From the NCBI RefSeq assembly GCF_029892425.1, contig NZ_JARXWB010000022.1:62001-126000 (forward strand): a DNA stretch of 64,000 nucleotides, read 5' to 3'. The position numbers and the translations under genes were made by a program. Below are positions 63,444 to 64,000 of the stretch, piece by piece. This DNA is from Bradyrhizobium sp. BR13661. Lineage in GTDB: Bacteria; Pseudomonadota; Alphaproteobacteria; Rhizobiales; Xanthobacteraceae. The first letter of the stretch is position 1, and each line of letters opens with the position of its first letter. The notes under the pieces are model-generated. The model did not search any database. It was not told where the DNA came from and worked only from the letters and a program-made list of their open reading frames with translations.

Positions 63444-64000
63444 GCCCGGCCATGACCACACGCAACACCAAAGTGATGAATCGCTTCGATGTGACATCGC
63501 GCCTGGTCGCGAAGCTCAAGCACGAAGAAGCCGTCGTCGGCGGCATCGGCAACACCAATTTCGACCTCTGGGCCGCCGGCCACCGCCCGCAGAACTTTTA
63601 CATGCTGGGCAGCATGGGCCTCGCCTTCCCGATCGCGCTCGGCGTCGCGCTGGCGCAGCCTGACCGCCGCGTCTTCGCGCTCGAAGGCGACGGCTCGCTC
63701 TTGATGCAGCTCGGCGCGCTCTCGACCATCGCGGCGCTGAAGCCGAAGAACCTGATCATGATCGTGATGGATAACGGCATCTACCAGATCACAGGCGCAC
63801 AACCGACACCTGCCGCCGGCGTCGCCGATCTCGTCGCGATCGCCCAGGGCTCTGGCCTTACCAACAGTGCCTGCGCCGCGGACGAAGAGGACTTCGAGCG
63901 CCTGGTCGACCTGGCCATGTCGACCGACGAGCCCAGCCTGATCGCGCTGCGTATCGACGACAAGCCCGGCGTCGGAACCACGCGCAGGGATCCCGTGCAG
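63440..64000 (+). CDS. ThDP-dependent decarboxylase, beta subunit, partial
   Basis: An open frame of 187 codons runs off the right edge, so it is cut at its 3' end. It starts GTG overlapping the alpha-subunit stop; an in-frame ATG four codons later (63452) is an alternative. It is the PP domain partner: FYMLGSMGLAFPIALGVAL, the ThDP-magnesium motif EGDGSLLMQLGAL and MDNGIYQITGAQ. With the alpha subunit it forms a complete ComDE-like decarboxylase. Confidence 0.88.
   Translation, partial: MSPAMTTRNTKVMNRFDVTSRLVAKLKHEEAVVGGIGNTNFDLWAAGHRPQNFYMLGSMGLAFPIALGVALAQPDRRVFALEGDGSLLMQLGALSTIAALKPKNLIMIVMDNGIYQITGAQPTPAAGVADLVAIAQGSGLTNSACAADEEDFERLVDLAMSTDEPSLIALRIDDKPGVGTTRRDPVQ

Overview
The window is GC-rich, densely coded DNA of an alphaproteobacterium, most likely Bradyrhizobium or a close relative. 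The basis is the gene content (ChvE-MmsAB and Smo-type sugar importers, a Rhizobiales-type short chorismate mutase, a YeiH exporter, many 70-150 residue exported or membrane orphans) and the dispersed intergenic repeats. No genome comparison could be run, so the genus is an inference. No rRNA, tRNA, CRISPR array, complete insertion sequence or prophage was seen.

Layout. 1-4819 (minus): a small exported protein, then a very large filamentous adhesin that runs off the left edge. 5106-9925 (plus): a Tat-exported binding protein translationally coupled to a hybrid histidine kinase, then a DapD-like acyltransferase. 9978-12571: a LysR regulator divergent from a ring-cleaving dioxygenase and hydrolase pair resembling MhqE-MhqD. 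12675-15329 (minus): a tannase/feruloyl-esterase-like protein and a phytanoyl-CoA dioxygenase-like protein. 15.4-21.7 kb: a sparsely coded accessory stretch with small exported or membrane orphans and a chorismate mutase, interspersed with copies of a roughly 105-bp repeat. 21.7-28.6 kb (minus): an amidase and a peptide ABC importer ending in a clear terminator. 28.7-38.2 kb (minus): a Smo-type polyol importer with an SDR dehydrogenase, a pentulose kinase, a PfkB kinase, a SorC regulator and a HAD phosphatase. 38.5-50.8 kb (minus): an 11-gene sugar-oxidation cluster in which a YtfQRT-YjfF importer and a ChvE-MmsAB importer flank a GntR regulator, an aldose 1-dehydrogenase, a mutarotase and a lactonase. 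51.1-53.8 kb (minus): a fumarylacetoacetate-hydrolase-family enzyme that could continue that pathway, a YeiH exporter and a small membrane protein. 54-64 kb: a Baeyer-Villiger-type monooxygenase, alanine dehydrogenase with a divergent Lrp regulator, a basic amino acid decarboxylase with a GNAT acetyltransferase, a lone flagellar-rod-like protein, and a 2-hydroxyacid dehydrogenase divergent from a two-subunit ThDP decarboxylase cut by the right edge.

How the genes fit together. Most of the window is nutrient capture: four complete ABC importers (peptide, polyol, two monosaccharide), each beside the enzymes or regulator that would use its substrate. The sugar-oxidation cluster reads as aldose uptake, anomer interconversion, C1 oxidation to a lactone and hydrolysis to an aldonate. 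Several non-coding signals repeat across these operons: a stem-loop directly after the binding-protein gene in three of them, half-sites 19 bp apart upstream of both SorC-linked promoters, and paired dyads in the LysR-dioxygenase gap. These were found by eye.
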